Positions 25,943-35,398 are shown, numbered from the stretch's first letter. The stretch: DNA of 64,000 bases from an uncultured Mollicutes bacterium (GCA_900539265.1 UQBM01000001.1:1-64000); one strand, 5' to 3'. Notes: generated by a model not told the origin, from the letters alone. Made by a program: numbers and translations.

Positions 25943-26809
25943 ATGAAAGAAAAGCATGTATTAGAGTTGGCCAATATTTTAGGATATAAGATAGAGAAAA
26001 AAACAATTTATGGAGTAAGTAATGGATATCATTTTTCTTTAAATCCATTGCCAAATAAGAATATACTTACTTATCAAGTATCTATATTAGTTAATAAAGT
26101 TATGACTTTAGATAATATCAAAAATATAAGGAAAGAATTACAATCAGTTGTTAGTATGAATGAAGAGCATAATGCTTTTCTTTTACAAGCACGAATTAAT
26201 TTTCCTAAAGAAAATGAAAACAAAAAAAACTTTTTTGTAGGTTTTATGAATAGTCTTACCAAAGCATTACAAAAAGAAGATATTTATGAATATAATAGAT
26301 GTTTATTTTGTAATGATGACAAAAGAAGTCAAGAAAAGGATTGGATGGTTATAAATAAATTGTATACGCTATCCCATAAATCATGTGCTAAAGAAGATTT
26401 ATCGATTGAAGAAGACAAATCCAATAGGTTAAAAATTAGTCTATTAGGAGGAATTATTGGGGCATTTATTGGATTTATTCCTGCTCTTCTTGCTTTAATA
26501 TTTACTGATTATTTTATTGGTGTGTTATACGCATTATCTCCTATTTGTGCTTATCTCGGGTATAAATTGGGCAAGGCTCCTTTAAAGTGGTACGCTACTT
26601 TATGTGTTGCTATATCATCCTTTTTGGTAACATGTATAGCTACAATATGTTTTTTAGCTATTTTAGCTAATATAGATGGTGAGAGTTTAATTAGTTATGT
26701 TAGTAACCCTGATAACAAATGTTATAATATACTATTGCAGAGTATATTATTTGATGTAATTGGAATCTTGATATCTTGGGGTTTTATTACAAGAACCAAC
26801 TATCATTAA
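25943..26809 (+). CDS. Membrane protein with Cys-His pair, unknown function
   Basis: This is a 288-residue protein. The N-terminal 150 residues are soluble and end in a possible metal site (CLFCNDD with HKSC). Three or four membrane helices follow, one with repeated Gly (LLGGIIGAFIGFIPALLALIF). I do not recognise the family. ATG 25943 follows AAAGGAG. The gene is monocistronic and ends in a terminator shared with the convergent hydrolase. Confidence 0.65.
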   Translation: MKEKHVLELANILGYKIEKKTIYGVSNGYHFSLNPLPNKNILTYQVSILVNKVMTLDNIKNIRKELQSVVSMNEEHNAFLLQARINFPKENENKKNFFVGFMNSLTKALQKEDIYEYNRCLFCNDDKRSQEKDWMVINKLYTLSHKSCAKEDLSIEEDKSNRLKISLLGGIIGAFIGFIPALLALIFTDYFIGVLYALSPICAYLGYKLGKAPLKWYATLCVAISSFLVTCIATICFLAILANIDGESLISYVSNPDNKCYNILLQSILFDVIGILISWGFITRTNYH

Positions 26810-26812
26810 AAT

Positions 26813-26861
26813 AAAATAGTACAAACCATTTGCCCCAAGCATTTAGTTTGTACTATTTTTT
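26813..26861. terminator. Bidirectional terminator
   Basis: AAAATAGTACAAAC pairs with GTTTGTACTATTTT across a 19-base loop, between convergent genes. Confidence 0.8.
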
Positions 26862-27477
26862 AATCTTCGATAATAATATTTCGTAACCAACGTCTAGCAA
26901 TAAATTTATGACCTTCTTCGGTTGGATGGACACCATCAATCGAATAAAATGTAGGTTGATGTTTAATACAAGCACTAGCAAAAGAACCATCTAATGCAAT
27001 ATATTCTTGAGCATATTCTCTTGCTAAACGTCTAATTATATCAACCTTTTGCCATAATTCTTCACGCATTTTTGTAAGTTCTGGTGTAATATCAATAATA
27101 AATGGTTCAATAATAATAATGGGAACATTAAAATCATGCTTAATTTTTTCAAGAAGACATTTAAAATTATTTTCAAATTCTTCATTAGTAGTTTCAATTC
27201 CCTTAGAATAGTGATGCCAAACATCATTCATACCAATATATATAGTAACAACATCTGGTTTTACTTTTAAGACATTTTCTTCATATTGTTCTAATAAATT
27301 AATGGTTCGATTTTCATCAACACCACGATTAACAACTCTTATACGATAATTTTTAATTGCATCATTGATTCTTTCAACATAACCATGTCCTAAGTCATTA
27401 GGATTATTTAAATCTCGATCTGCACCTGTAATGCAATCTCCAAGAAATAAAATAGTACTCTTTTTCTTAATTTCCAT
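26860..27477 (-). CDS. SGNH/GDSL-family hydrolase
   Basis: This 205-residue protein has the family blocks LGDCITGADRD (Cys where Ser is usual), GVDENRT, IGMNDVW and DGVHPTEEGH (the Asp-His pair). No signal peptide is visible. Substrates of the family include acyl and acetyl esters on sugars. The usual nucleophile position reads GDC rather than GDS, so either the Cys acts as nucleophile or activity is altered. Confidence 0.85.
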   Translation of the reverse strand: MEIKKKSTILFLGDCITGADRDLNNPNDLGHGYVERINDAIKNYRIRVVNRGVDENRTINLLEQYEENVLKVKPDVVTIYIGMNDVWHHYSKGIETTNEEFENNFKCLLEKIKHDFNVPIIIIEPFIIDITPELTKMREELWQKVDIIRRLAREYAQEYIALDGSFASACIKHQPTFYSIDGVHPTEEGHKFIARRWLRNIIIED

Positions 27478-27570
27478 TTTGCAACCTCACTATTTAATTA
27501 TATATATTATATATAAAAATAAAAGATATTTCAAACAAAACAATCAATAAAGTAAAACGTATTCAAAATA

Positions 27571-28404
27571 TTAGTGGTTTTGTTTTTTTAAATCATAATC
27601 ATCTAAAAAATTATATTTAATTGAATCATTATGGTAACCAATAATTGTATTTAAATTGACATTATGAAAACTATTAAAAATATTTTTATCAATATCTTTA
27701 TATTTTTTTCTAAGATTAGATATTAGTATTTTAATTTCCTTCCTTTTTGAAGATTCTTGATATAAATTTTCTCTTGTAAAATGACATGCACATTGCAAGA
27801 ATTCTAATTCATTATATTTACACCAGTCAATAATACTTTGTTCTTTGACCAAATAAAGAGGTCTAATTAATTCCATATGATGATAATTCTTACTAATTAC
27901 TTTAGGCATCATTGTTTTATATTTAGCTCCATAAAACATACTCATTAAAACCGTTTCAATTACATCATCAAAATGATGACCTAAAGCAATTTTATTGCAT
28001 CCTCTTTTTTGAGCCTCACTATATAAAAATCCTCTTCGCATTCTAGCACATAAATAGCAAGGAGATTCATTAATTTTTTGTACACAATCGAAAATATTAG
28101 AATTAAAAAAATCTAAATTAAGATTTAATAAAATAGCGTTTTGTTTTATTTTTTCTAAATTTTGAGTACTATAACCAGGATTCATACATAAATAAACAAG
28201 ATCAAATTTAACGTTTCCGTGTTTTTGTAATTCTTCCATACATTTTGCCAATAGCATTGAATCTTTACCTCCGGAAATACATACCGCAATTTTATCATTT
28301 TCTTCAATTAATTTATATTCATCAATTGCTCGTACAAACATTCGCCAAATTTGAGGTCTAAATTTTTTAATAATACTTTGTTCAATAATTTGATATTTTT
28401 CCAT
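27571..28404 (-). CDS. TtcA/TilS-like PP-loop ATPase, tRNA 2-thiolation type
   Basis: This 277-residue protein has the PP-loop SGGKDSMLL, a CxxC pair in CYLCARMRRG, and ALGHHFDDVIET, all hallmarks of the TtcA group that activates tRNA cytidine-32 with ATP for sulphur insertion. A late C-x-C (LQCACHF) may supply further iron-sulphur ligands. ATG 28404 follows GAGGTTAAT. It is a single gene, divergent from the structured RNA downstream. Confidence 0.88.
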   Translation of the reverse strand: MEKYQIIEQSIIKKFRPQIWRMFVRAIDEYKLIEENDKIAVCISGGKDSMLLAKCMEELQKHGNVKFDLVYLCMNPGYSTQNLEKIKQNAILLNLNLDFFNSNIFDCVQKINESPCYLCARMRRGFLYSEAQKRGCNKIALGHHFDDVIETVLMSMFYGAKYKTMMPKVISKNYHHMELIRPLYLVKEQSIIDWCKYNELEFLQCACHFTRENLYQESSKRKEIKILISNLRKKYKDIDKNIFNSFHNVNLNTIIGYHNDSIKYNFLDDYDLKKQNH

Positions 28405-28537
28405 ATTAACCTCATATATATCTTTATATTATTATATCTAAATAAAATATTTTTTTCAAGTAAATCATTTAATTCATTATTAAAAATAATTATTTTTAAA
28501 AAATAAAAAAAAATCATGAATAAAATGCTTATAAATA

Positions 28538-28566
28538 TTGAAAAATATATATGAATATGTTATAAT
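28538..28566 (+). promoter_or_regulatory. Sigma-A-type promoter for the 28.6-kb RNA
   Basis: TTGAAA (28538-28543), a 17-base spacer, then TATAAT (28561-28566). The predicted start at about 28573 coincides with the first base of the RNA closing stem. The rest of the gap from 28405 is AT-rich and holds nothing else recognisable. Confidence 0.75.
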
Positions 28567-28572
28567 TAAATT

Positions 28573-28755
28573 ACCTGGAGAGTTCGCATTTTCACTTATT
28601 TTTTGAGCGACCCGAACATAACACACTTAGGGAACGAGATTTTACAGGCGTTGAAGGCCTATAGATATAAAAATAGGAATCCCAATGTAAAATTGTTAGT
28701 TTACCACCTTATTTTAGATGCGGTTGCGCATCTTGTGATAACGGCTCATCTGGGT
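28573..28755 (+). ncRNA. Highly structured RNA of about 183 nt, class uncertain
   Basis: ACCTGGAGAG at 28573-28582 pairs with CTCATCTGGGT at 28745-28755 (two wobbles, one bulge), closing the whole RNA. Inside are GTTCG/CGAAC (28582/28613), ATTTTACA/TGTAAAAT (28639/28686) enclosing CCTAT/ATAGG, the hairpin GATGCG-GTTG-CGCATC (28717-28732), and GGGA/TCCC (28630/28680), which would cross the 28639 helix as a pseudoknot. GC content is clearly above its surroundings. Size and closed ends recall 6S RNA or the raiA motif; I cannot assign either. The next gene starts 18 bases after it, so it could also be a leader. Confidence 0.75.
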
Positions 28756-28772
28756 ATTAATTTGGAGGAAAA

Positions 28773-29264
28773 ATGCAAATAGAAAAATTAAAAAAAACAT
28801 GTGGTTTAATATTATATATAAAAAGTATTATTCAATTAGTTGTAACAATTATTCTTTTTTTTGGTGGTATTTTTTTAATTGTTGAAGGGCAAAAAGCAAA
28901 TAATAATAGTGGATTGGAAAATCAGATTGCCGCTTGTAGTTTAGTTTTGGTTTCAGTTTTAGTTACTATTATTGGAGTAGTGTCTTTCACTGTTGCAATT
29001 GTATTAGGCATATGTACAATAGTATATTTGATTCATTCTAGAAAAATTTTATATTTAAATGATTATCAAAAAAAATCAACAATTATACTTTTAGTGTTTG
29101 AAATAATATATATATTTGTTTCAACTGTAGGATTGATTGTAAGTATTATAAATATTAAAGAGGCTCTATTATGGTTTATTGTGAGTTTAATTATATTTAT
29201 GCAAAGTCTAGTAACAACCATTTTATTAGTAAAGTATGTAAGAATAAATCAAATAAAGGTATAA
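28773..29264 (+). CDS. Four-helix membrane protein, unknown function
   Basis: This 163-residue protein is nearly all membrane helix (four segments) with a short basic N-terminus. I do not recognise the family. ATG 28773 follows TTGGAGG directly after the structured RNA and has no separate promoter, so it is probably on the same transcript as that RNA. Confidence 0.65.
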   Translation: MQIEKLKKTCGLILYIKSIIQLVVTIILFFGGIFLIVEGQKANNNSGLENQIAACSLVLVSVLVTIIGVVSFTVAIVLGICTIVYLIHSRKILYLNDYQKKSTIILLVFEIIYIFVSTVGLIVSIINIKEALLWFIVSLIIFMQSLVTTILLVKYVRINQIKV

Positions 29265-29270
29265 TAATTT

Positions 29271-29298
29271 ATGTAAGGAGTTTCTCCTTACATTTTTT
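29271..29298 (+). terminator. Intrinsic terminator
   Basis: TGTAAGGAG-TTT-CTCCTTACA followed by TTTTTT. It ends the RNA/membrane-protein transcript. Confidence 0.85.
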
Positions 29299-29372
29299 AA
29301 TACTAATCAGTTTTAAAAGTTTTTGTTTTGTGTTAAAATAAAACTATAGAAAATACTTGGAGGTATAAAAAG

Positions 29373-31136
29373 ATGAATTGGGATTTAACATATCATTTTA
29401 AAAATCAAGAAGAATTTGAGAAAAGTTTAGAAGAAGTGAATAAATTAGTTGAACAATTTAAAGAGTATGAAGGTAAATTATCAAATGAAGAATATTTTGT
29501 AAAATACTTTTTATTAACAAGAAAGTTTGAAAATGACGCTTCTCGAGTTTATCAATATGCATCATTGAAAAGCGATTTAAATAAAAAAGATGTAGAAAAT
29601 GCCGCAAATTTGAATAGATGTAGAATGGCATTGTATGCTTTATCAGAAGTTGTATCATATGCTGAACCAGAAATAATTTCTATTGGTGAAAAAAAGGTAA
29701 TGGAGTTTATTGATAGAAATCCGGAAATTGCAGAATTTCGTTTTAGTTTAGAAAAACTTTTTCGTGGAGCTAAACATGTATTAGATGCTAGTAGTGAAAA
29801 ACTTTTATCATTATATGCACCTATAACATCTAGTGCTGCAGAACTTTATAGTGCACTTGCAGTAGGAGATGGCAAAAATCAAGAAGTTAAATTAAAAAAT
29901 AAAAAAGTAGTAACAGTTACTCAAGGTAATTATCGTTCTTTAATTGCATCAAGTGATAATGCGACAGATAGAAAAAAAATATTTGAAGCTGTTTTTAGAA
30001 CCTTTGATGAACATAAGACAACTTATGCTACTATTTATAATAATGTTTTACAAACAAATAAAGCTACTTCAAAGGCTAGAAATTATGATTCAGTTTTAGA
30101 AAGTTATTTATATAACGATAATATTCCAACAAAAGTATTTACAAATTTAATTGAAGTTGCAGGAAAATATAATAAGTCGTTAAAAAAATATATACGTCTT
30201 CGTAAAAAATATTTAGGATTAAAACAATATCATACGTATGATCGTTTTTTAGAACTTGCTCATTCTAATAAAGAATATACATATGAAGAAGCAAAGGAAC
30301 TTTTCTTTAATTCTATTTCGCAATTTCCACAAGACTTTCAAGATAAGGCTCATGAAGTATTAAAGGATGGTTTTGTTGATGTTATGGAGAAAGTTGGTAA
30401 AAGAACCGGAGCATATTCATCAAGTGTTGCTAATCTTCATCCATTTATTTTACTTAATTTTGATAATACTTTAGATAGTGTATTTACGGTTGCTCATGAG
30501 GCAGGTCATTCCATTCATTCTATGTATGCAACTCAAACACAACCAACAATGTTGCAAGATTACACGATTTTTGTGGCAGAAATTGCTTCTACTTTTAATG
30601 AACATACGTTGCTTGATTATTTCTTATCTTTACCTGATGCAACAAAAGAAGAAAAAATTATGGTAATTCAAAAAGCAATTGATGAGATTATGGGTACATT
30701 TTATCGTCAAACATTATTTGCTGAATATGAATATTTAGCTAATAATGAAGTAGCTAAAGGTAATCCTATTAATCATCAAGTTTTGTCACAAATTATGATT
30801 GATTTATATAAAAAATATTATGGTTTGGATATTACAAAAGAAGGAGTTAAACAATATGTGTGGGCATATATCCCTCATTTATTTTATACACCATTTTATG
30901 TTTATCAATATGCGACATCATTTGCAGCAAGTTTTAAAATATATAAGGATGTTAAAGAAAAAGTACCAGGGGCATTTAATCGATATATTAATTTGTTAAA
31001 ATCTGGTGGGTCAAAATATCCAGTTGATCAAGCAAAAGAAGCAGGGGTTGATTTTACAAAAAAGGATGCCTATATGGCAGTTGTAGAGCGAATGGATAAT
31101 TTAGTAGATGAACTTGAAAAACTATTAAATGCATAA
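29373..31136 (+). CDS. pepF: Oligoendopeptidase F (M3 family)
   Basis: This 587-residue cytoplasmic zinc peptidase cleaves short peptides. The M3 zinc motif HEAGHSIHS is in AHEAGHSIHSM near residue 373, with the third ligand Glu in FVAEIASTFNE. The length fits PepF. ATG 29373 follows TTGGAGG. It is a single gene ending in a terminator shared with thiT. Confidence 0.95.
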   Translation: MNWDLTYHFKNQEEFEKSLEEVNKLVEQFKEYEGKLSNEEYFVKYFLLTRKFENDASRVYQYASLKSDLNKKDVENAANLNRCRMALYALSEVVSYAEPEIISIGEKKVMEFIDRNPEIAEFRFSLEKLFRGAKHVLDASSEKLLSLYAPITSSAAELYSALAVGDGKNQEVKLKNKKVVTVTQGNYRSLIASSDNATDRKKIFEAVFRTFDEHKTTYATIYNNVLQTNKATSKARNYDSVLESYLYNDNIPTKVFTNLIEVAGKYNKSLKKYIRLRKKYLGLKQYHTYDRFLELAHSNKEYTYEEAKELFFNSISQFPQDFQDKAHEVLKDGFVDVMEKVGKRTGAYSSSVANLHPFILLNFDNTLDSVFTVAHEAGHSIHSMYATQTQPTMLQDYTIFVAEIASTFNEHTLLDYFLSLPDATKEEKIMVIQKAIDEIMGTFYRQTLFAEYEYLANNEVAKGNPINHQVLSQIMIDLYKKYYGLDITKEGVKQYVWAYIPHLFYTPFYVYQYATSFAASFKIYKDVKEKVPGAFNRYINLLKSGGSKYPVDQAKEAGVDFTKKDAYMAVVERMDNLVDELEKLLNA

Positions 31137-31144
31137 TAATAAAT

Positions 31145-31186
31145 AAAAAGGAATTAATCGAATATATTTGATTAATTCCTTTTTTG
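31145..31186. terminator. Bidirectional terminator between pepF and thiT
   Basis: AAAAAGGAATTAATC pairs with GATTAATTCCTTTTT around a ten-base loop. Confidence 0.85.
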
Positions 31187-31187
31187 T

Positions 31188-31781
31188 CTACTTATCTTGA
31201 CTATTTTTAATGTAGAATGAAGGGTAAACTTTATTTATTAATTTGATAGCAGGAAGTAGGGCACACATTATTGCACATACAACAACAGCTGATATAAATA
31301 CGTATGGTGCGTTATAAGCAAATGCAGCAGACCAACTATATTCATAAAACATAACAGAATCAATAGAACCACAGAAAAATCTAATAACAGCAGCAATTGC
31401 AATAGAACCTACTAAAACAAAGTATGAAATAACAATATTAGATTTGTTATTTTTATTAAAATTTTTATTAATAAAATTGGCAAAAATTCCTAAAATTCCT
31501 ACTGAACCATAAGCAATAAAGTACTCTAATGGAAAAAATTGAAAACCATAACCATCAATAATACAAGTAGTGATAGCATATATAATACCACCGCCAATAA
31601 AACCTTTAAACCACCCGTGCCTTAAAGCAATGATGTATAATGGTAACATTGAAAAGTTTATTGAACCTCCAGTTGCACCAAGAGGAATTTTACAAAATTG
31701 ATCAAGAACGATTGCCAAACTGCATAAAATTGCTATTTCTGCAATATCGCTAATACTAAAACCAAAAGTTGCTTTTTTCAT
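31188..31781 (-). CDS. thiT: ECF transporter substrate-binding subunit for thiamine
   Basis: This 197-residue protein has six membrane segments. The fold marks are ALCSLAIVLDQFCKIPLG, the Gly-Gly-Ser segment GGSINFSMLPLYIIALRHG, and the late aromatic/acidic stretch YSWSAAFAYNAPYVF. The TPP riboswitch directly upstream supports thiamine as substrate. It needs shared ECF ATPase and T subunits, which are not in this window. Confidence 0.93.
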   Translation of the reverse strand: MKKATFGFSISDIAEIAILCSLAIVLDQFCKIPLGATGGSINFSMLPLYIIALRHGWFKGFIGGGIIYAITTCIIDGYGFQFFPLEYFIAYGSVGILGIFANFINKNFNKNNKSNIVISYFVLVGSIAIAAVIRFFCGSIDSVMFYEYSWSAAFAYNAPYVFISAVVVCAIMCALLPAIKLINKVYPSFYIKNSQDK

Positions 31782-31800
31782 TTTTTATACCTCCTATAAC

Positions 31801-31829
31801 AAAAAAATTCTTTGGTTTAATCCAAAGAA
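31801..31829 (-). terminator. Riboswitch expression-platform terminator
   Basis: On the minus strand, TTCTTTGGA-TTAAA-CCAAAGAA is followed by TTTTTTT. It lies between the TPP aptamer and the thiT ribosome site, so thiamine pyrophosphate would stop transcription here. Confidence 0.8.
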
Positions 31830-31840
31830 CATTGCTAAGA

Positions 31841-31937
31841 ATGCGTGTTAAAACACGCTATTTCCCTACGCTAGCATTACCTAGATCAGGTTTTGGGTCG
31901 TTAACTAAATAACCTCTCAGCAAATGCTCCCCATTTG
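31841..31937 (-). ncRNA. TPP (thiamine pyrophosphate) riboswitch aptamer
   Basis: On the minus strand, from about 31937 down: GGGGAGC, GCTGAGAGG, then ACCTGATCTAGGTAATGC and GCGTAGGGAA, the invariant TPP aptamer sequence. A GCGTGTT/AACACGC hairpin (31841-31856) sits between aptamer and terminator. It controls thiT. Confidence 0.96.
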
Positions 31938-32063
31938 GATGTTTAAATGATTTACATCAAACATCTTAATTATACTATTATTTTAAAATATATAAAGTTA
32001 ATTGCATTTATAAATAAAAGCATTATAACTATTTTACGTTATAATGCTTATTTGAAAAATCTT

Positions 32064-33737
32064 TTAATCTACTTTTTGTTGTTCATCTACAATGGACCAC
32101 CAATTAGTACCATCTTCTTTTGGAAGAACTATCCAACTAAAATCTTCTCTTTCGGAAGAATAAGGAGGATACTCTGGATGAGCATAGCCAGTAATTCTAG
32201 CATCATTTAATGACCAACGTTTAATAGCAACTTGATCTGATGTATTTCCTTCAATGGTATACACATATAAATCATCAGAATAAATAACAATACCAGTATG
32301 TGACATACCACTACTTAAGAAAAATACAATGTCACCTGTTATTGGTTTATAATTGGTTGCTTTTTGATAAGATGATACATTGTTTTCTAATTTTTCAGTA
32401 AAAGTATAATCTTGTACAAAATTCATAATTCCTTGTTCAGTACACCATTTCATACCAGCATAACATCCTTGATATTTACATAAAATATCATTTGACAAAC
32501 CACTATGGTACCAACACCAAGAAACAAACATTGCACACCATGGTTGTCCGTTATTGGGATACCATTCGCCATATTTTTGATAATTATTTCCTGTTTCATG
32601 AACGCCATTTTCACGAAGGGCCATATGAATAAATCTAGAAATATAATCTGCTTCAGTTTCACCTATTATTGTAATTACATAATTTATTTTTTTAGTATCA
32701 TCACTTGGATTGGTTGGGTCGTAAACAGTAATTGTTACGTCTCCTTCTTTTTTAAGAGTGACAACACCTTGATCAGTTATAACAGCTGTTTTTTGATCAG
32801 AACTAATCCATTTTAATTCAGAATTTTTGCAAAGCGAATTAGCAATTTGAAATTCAAATTGTTCACCTACTTTAACAATTCCTGTTTCATCTTTACCATA
32901 AAGAATAACAAAAGAATTGGCATTAACAACACTAATTTCAATACTACTAGTAATTCTTTCATCTAATTTAGAAGTAATTGTAACAGTATCAGTACCATAT
33001 TTTCTTGCGATTAATTTTTTATCATTATTAAAAGTTAAGATATCACCTTTTTCAAAGGTAATATTAAAATCATCTATTGATTCTTCTATAAGGTCATCTA
33101 AATTTCTAAAAAATATATATGTACTATCATTTAATTCCATTCTTGTTGAAGTAACATATATAGAAGGTTGTTTACTTATAACTTCAATATCAAAACTAAC
33201 TTTACTTAAAGGGTCTGTTTTGAGGGTAAGTGTAATAGTAGTTAAACCAATATTGAGTCCTTCAATTAGACCATAATTATCTATTGAAATAATATTTTCT
33301 TTAGAAAATTCAATATTAAAAGCAGCCAAATCATAATAATTATTAACAATTAATCTCGTTTTAGAACCAACACTTATATAAGAGTTGTTTAAGGTAAATT
33401 CAATTATAGTAGATGGTTTTAGGGGTTCTCCTTCTGTTATTTGGCATCTTGTACAAGTTTTAGGAGCAGTAAGGGTTGCTTCCGTCCATTGATGTCCTAA
33501 GGCAACTCCTTGCGTTTCTCCACATCTTTGACAATATTTAGCTGTTGTACATGTAGCATCAATCCAATTATGACCTAAAGCATTTCCTTGTGTTTCTCCA
33601 CATTTTGTACATACTTTAGCATTAAGGCAAGTAGCATCTTGCCAGATATGTTGATGTTCTTCTTTTTTATCACAACTAAAACATAAAAATAATGAAAAAC
33701 TGGAAATAATAATAATAAAAAACTTAATTCTTTTCAT
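32064..33737 (-). CDS. CHAP-domain lipoprotein with Cys/His repeats and Ig-like domains
   Basis: This 557-residue surface protein has a lipobox ending in CFSC (Cys22). Three tandem repeats follow (H-x-W-x2-AT(C)-x-K-x-C-x2-C-x5-LGH, e.g. KVCTKCGETQGNALGH). Two or three Ig-like (Big2-type) domains come next. The C-terminal CHAP amidase/endopeptidase domain has catalytic Cys in GQPWCAMFVSWC and His in GMSHTGIVIY. It probably cuts peptidoglycan or remodels the surface. The paired CxxC motifs of the repeats could bind metal. The gene is monocistronic. Confidence 0.85.
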   Translation of the reverse strand: MKRIKFFIIIISSFSLFLCFSCDKKEEHQHIWQDATCLNAKVCTKCGETQGNALGHNWIDATCTTAKYCQRCGETQGVALGHQWTEATLTAPKTCTRCQITEGEPLKPSTIIEFTLNNSYISVGSKTRLIVNNYYDLAAFNIEFSKENIISIDNYGLIEGLNIGLTTITLTLKTDPLSKVSFDIEVISKQPSIYVTSTRMELNDSTYIFFRNLDDLIEESIDDFNITFEKGDILTFNNDKKLIARKYGTDTVTITSKLDERITSSIEISVVNANSFVILYGKDETGIVKVGEQFEFQIANSLCKNSELKWISSDQKTAVITDQGVVTLKKEGDVTITVYDPTNPSDDTKKINYVITIIGETEADYISRFIHMALRENGVHETGNNYQKYGEWYPNNGQPWCAMFVSWCWYHSGLSNDILCKYQGCYAGMKWCTEQGIMNFVQDYTFTEKLENNVSSYQKATNYKPITGDIVFFLSSGMSHTGIVIYSDDLYVYTIEGNTSDQVAIKRWSLNDARITGYAHPEYPPYSSEREDFSWIVLPKEDGTNWWSIVDEQQKVD

Positions 33738-33883
33738 TTATTTTCTCCTCGTTTATTATAATAAATTTTAATTTATATATATTAATTATAACAAAAAAAA
33801 CTTAAAAAATCAATATAAAGATAGTTAACTTGCAAATAAAATTTAAAATATGATATAATTAATATTAGAAAGAGGGTACAAAT

Positions 33884-34660
33884 ATGAAGAAAATATTATT
33901 ATTTTTTATAACCATTACTTTATTATTAATTGTAGGATGTGAAAATACAATAACTTTACCAGAATTAGATGGTAAATCAAGAGCTGAAATTGAAGAAATT
34001 ATGAAGGAATATGATATCAACTATGAATTTAAGTTTTCTGATAAAATGATTACCTCTGATGATGATTTAGACAAATTTGTTAAATATAGTGGGAGTTATA
34101 AAGGAGGATCTAATTTTCCGCTTGGTAATTTTTTAACTATCTATACGACCGTTTTACCATTAAACCCATATCTTTATAAAGAACTAAAAATGGATTTTGA
34201 ATGGGAAGATAAAAGTTTTATAGAAGATGGTATTGGAGAAGTGGAATTAGTTTATGCTACTGATGGTGATACAGCTACTTTTAAAGATAAAATTGCAGGT
34301 GAAACTTTTAGATTACGTTTTTTAGGAATTGATACACCTGAAACTCATGCTGGAGAAGATCCTTGGGGTCTTGATGCTTCCGAATATACAAAAAAGCGAT
34401 TAGAAAATGCTACGACAATTGTATTGGAAGCAGAAGGTGCTAGAACTGAAACATATGGAAGGTATTTAGGATTTGTTTGGGTTGATGGTGAGTTACTGAA
34501 TTTAGAGATAATAGAACAAGCATATAGTAATTCAACCCTTAATAAATCTAAATATAAAGATATTTTTATGGAGGCATCAATTAATTCAATGAAAACAGGT
34601 AGACGTTTTTTTGGTGAAATAGATCCCAAATATGATTATGAAAATAGAAGGTTTTATTAA
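33884..34660 (+). CDS. Thermonuclease-like lipoprotein (SNase fold)
   Basis: This 258-residue protein has a lipobox (LLLIVGCEN), then a PASTA-like segment (LPELDGKSRAEIEEIMKEY), then a staphylococcal-nuclease domain with DGDTATF, FRLRFLGIDTPETH and ARTETYGRYLGFVW carrying the usual Arg/Glu catalytic set. It probably degrades external DNA or RNA for nucleotide uptake. The next gene starts one base after its stop. Confidence 0.87.
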   Translation: MKKILLFFITITLLLIVGCENTITLPELDGKSRAEIEEIMKEYDINYEFKFSDKMITSDDDLDKFVKYSGSYKGGSNFPLGNFLTIYTTVLPLNPYLYKELKMDFEWEDKSFIEDGIGEVELVYATDGDTATFKDKIAGETFRLRFLGIDTPETHAGEDPWGLDASEYTKKRLENATTIVLEAEGARTETYGRYLGFVWVDGELLNLEIIEQAYSNSTLNKSKYKDIFMEASINSMKTGRRFFGEIDPKYDYENRRFY

Positions 34661-34661
34661 A

Positions 34662-35303
34662 ATGAAATATGATACATTAATCTTTGACTTAGATGGAACC
34701 CTTCTTAATACAATTGATGATTTAACCGATAGTTTAAATTATGCTTTAAAGAAAAATAATTTAAATGAATATAAAGTAGATGAAGTAAAATATTTTGTTG
34801 GTAGTGGCATTAAAATAATGGTTGAAAGAGCTTTAAAAGAAAATATTAGGTATTTTGATCTAGTTTATAATGATTTTTTGACACATTATTCAAAAAATAA
34901 TGCTAATAAGACCTCACTTTATCCAGGGGTTTTAGAAACAATTAAAATGTTAAAACAAATGGGTATTAAGATGGCAATTGTTTCTAATAAATATCAACAA
35001 GGAGTATTAGATATTTGTATGCCCTTACTCGGTGAATATATTGATGTAATGGTGGGTGAACAAAGTGGATTAAATAAAAAGCCAAGTGCAGATATGGTTG
35101 ATTATGCAATTCAAAAGCTTAATGCGGATAAATCTTTTACTGCATATGTTGGTGATAGCGATATTGATTATTTAACTTCTAAAAATGCAAAACTTGATTT
35201 TATTGGTGCAGCTTGGGGATTTAGAGGTAGACATTTTCTTGAGGAATTAAAGTCTACTTATGTGCTTGACAAATTTGAAGATCTTTTAAAGATAATTCAG
35301 TAA
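34662..35303 (+). CDS. HAD-superfamily phosphatase, phosphoglycolate phosphatase-like
   Basis: This 213-residue subfamily IA HAD enzyme has the nucleophile motif IFDLDGTLLNT, motif II in AIVSNKYQ, Lys in NKKPSADM, and the metal motif VGDSDIDYLT. ATG 34662, just after the thermonuclease stop, gives the expected N-terminus; the upstream in-frame ATG lies inside that gene. Substrate could be phosphoglycolate, pyrophosphate or a sugar phosphate. Confidence 0.9.
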   Translation: MKYDTLIFDLDGTLLNTIDDLTDSLNYALKKNNLNEYKVDEVKYFVGSGIKIMVERALKENIRYFDLVYNDFLTHYSKNNANKTSLYPGVLETIKMLKQMGIKMAIVSNKYQQGVLDICMPLLGEYIDVMVGEQSGLNKKPSADMVDYAIQKLNADKSFTAYVGDSDIDYLTSKNAKLDFIGAAWGFRGRHFLEELKSTYVLDKFEDLLKIIQ

Positions 35304-35398
35304 ATATTCATAAAAAGTTTAGAAAAAAATTATTTAGTTTAACTATTCTTTTGTATAATAATATTGTATAAATAAAATAAGAATAGTGGAGTAAAATA

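Noticed and set aside
28573..28755. tmRNA, SRP RNA or RNase P RNA
   Set aside because: It lacks the SRP GGAAGCA-type loop, the tmRNA tRNA-like ends and tag frame, and the RNase P conserved cores, and is too short for the last two.
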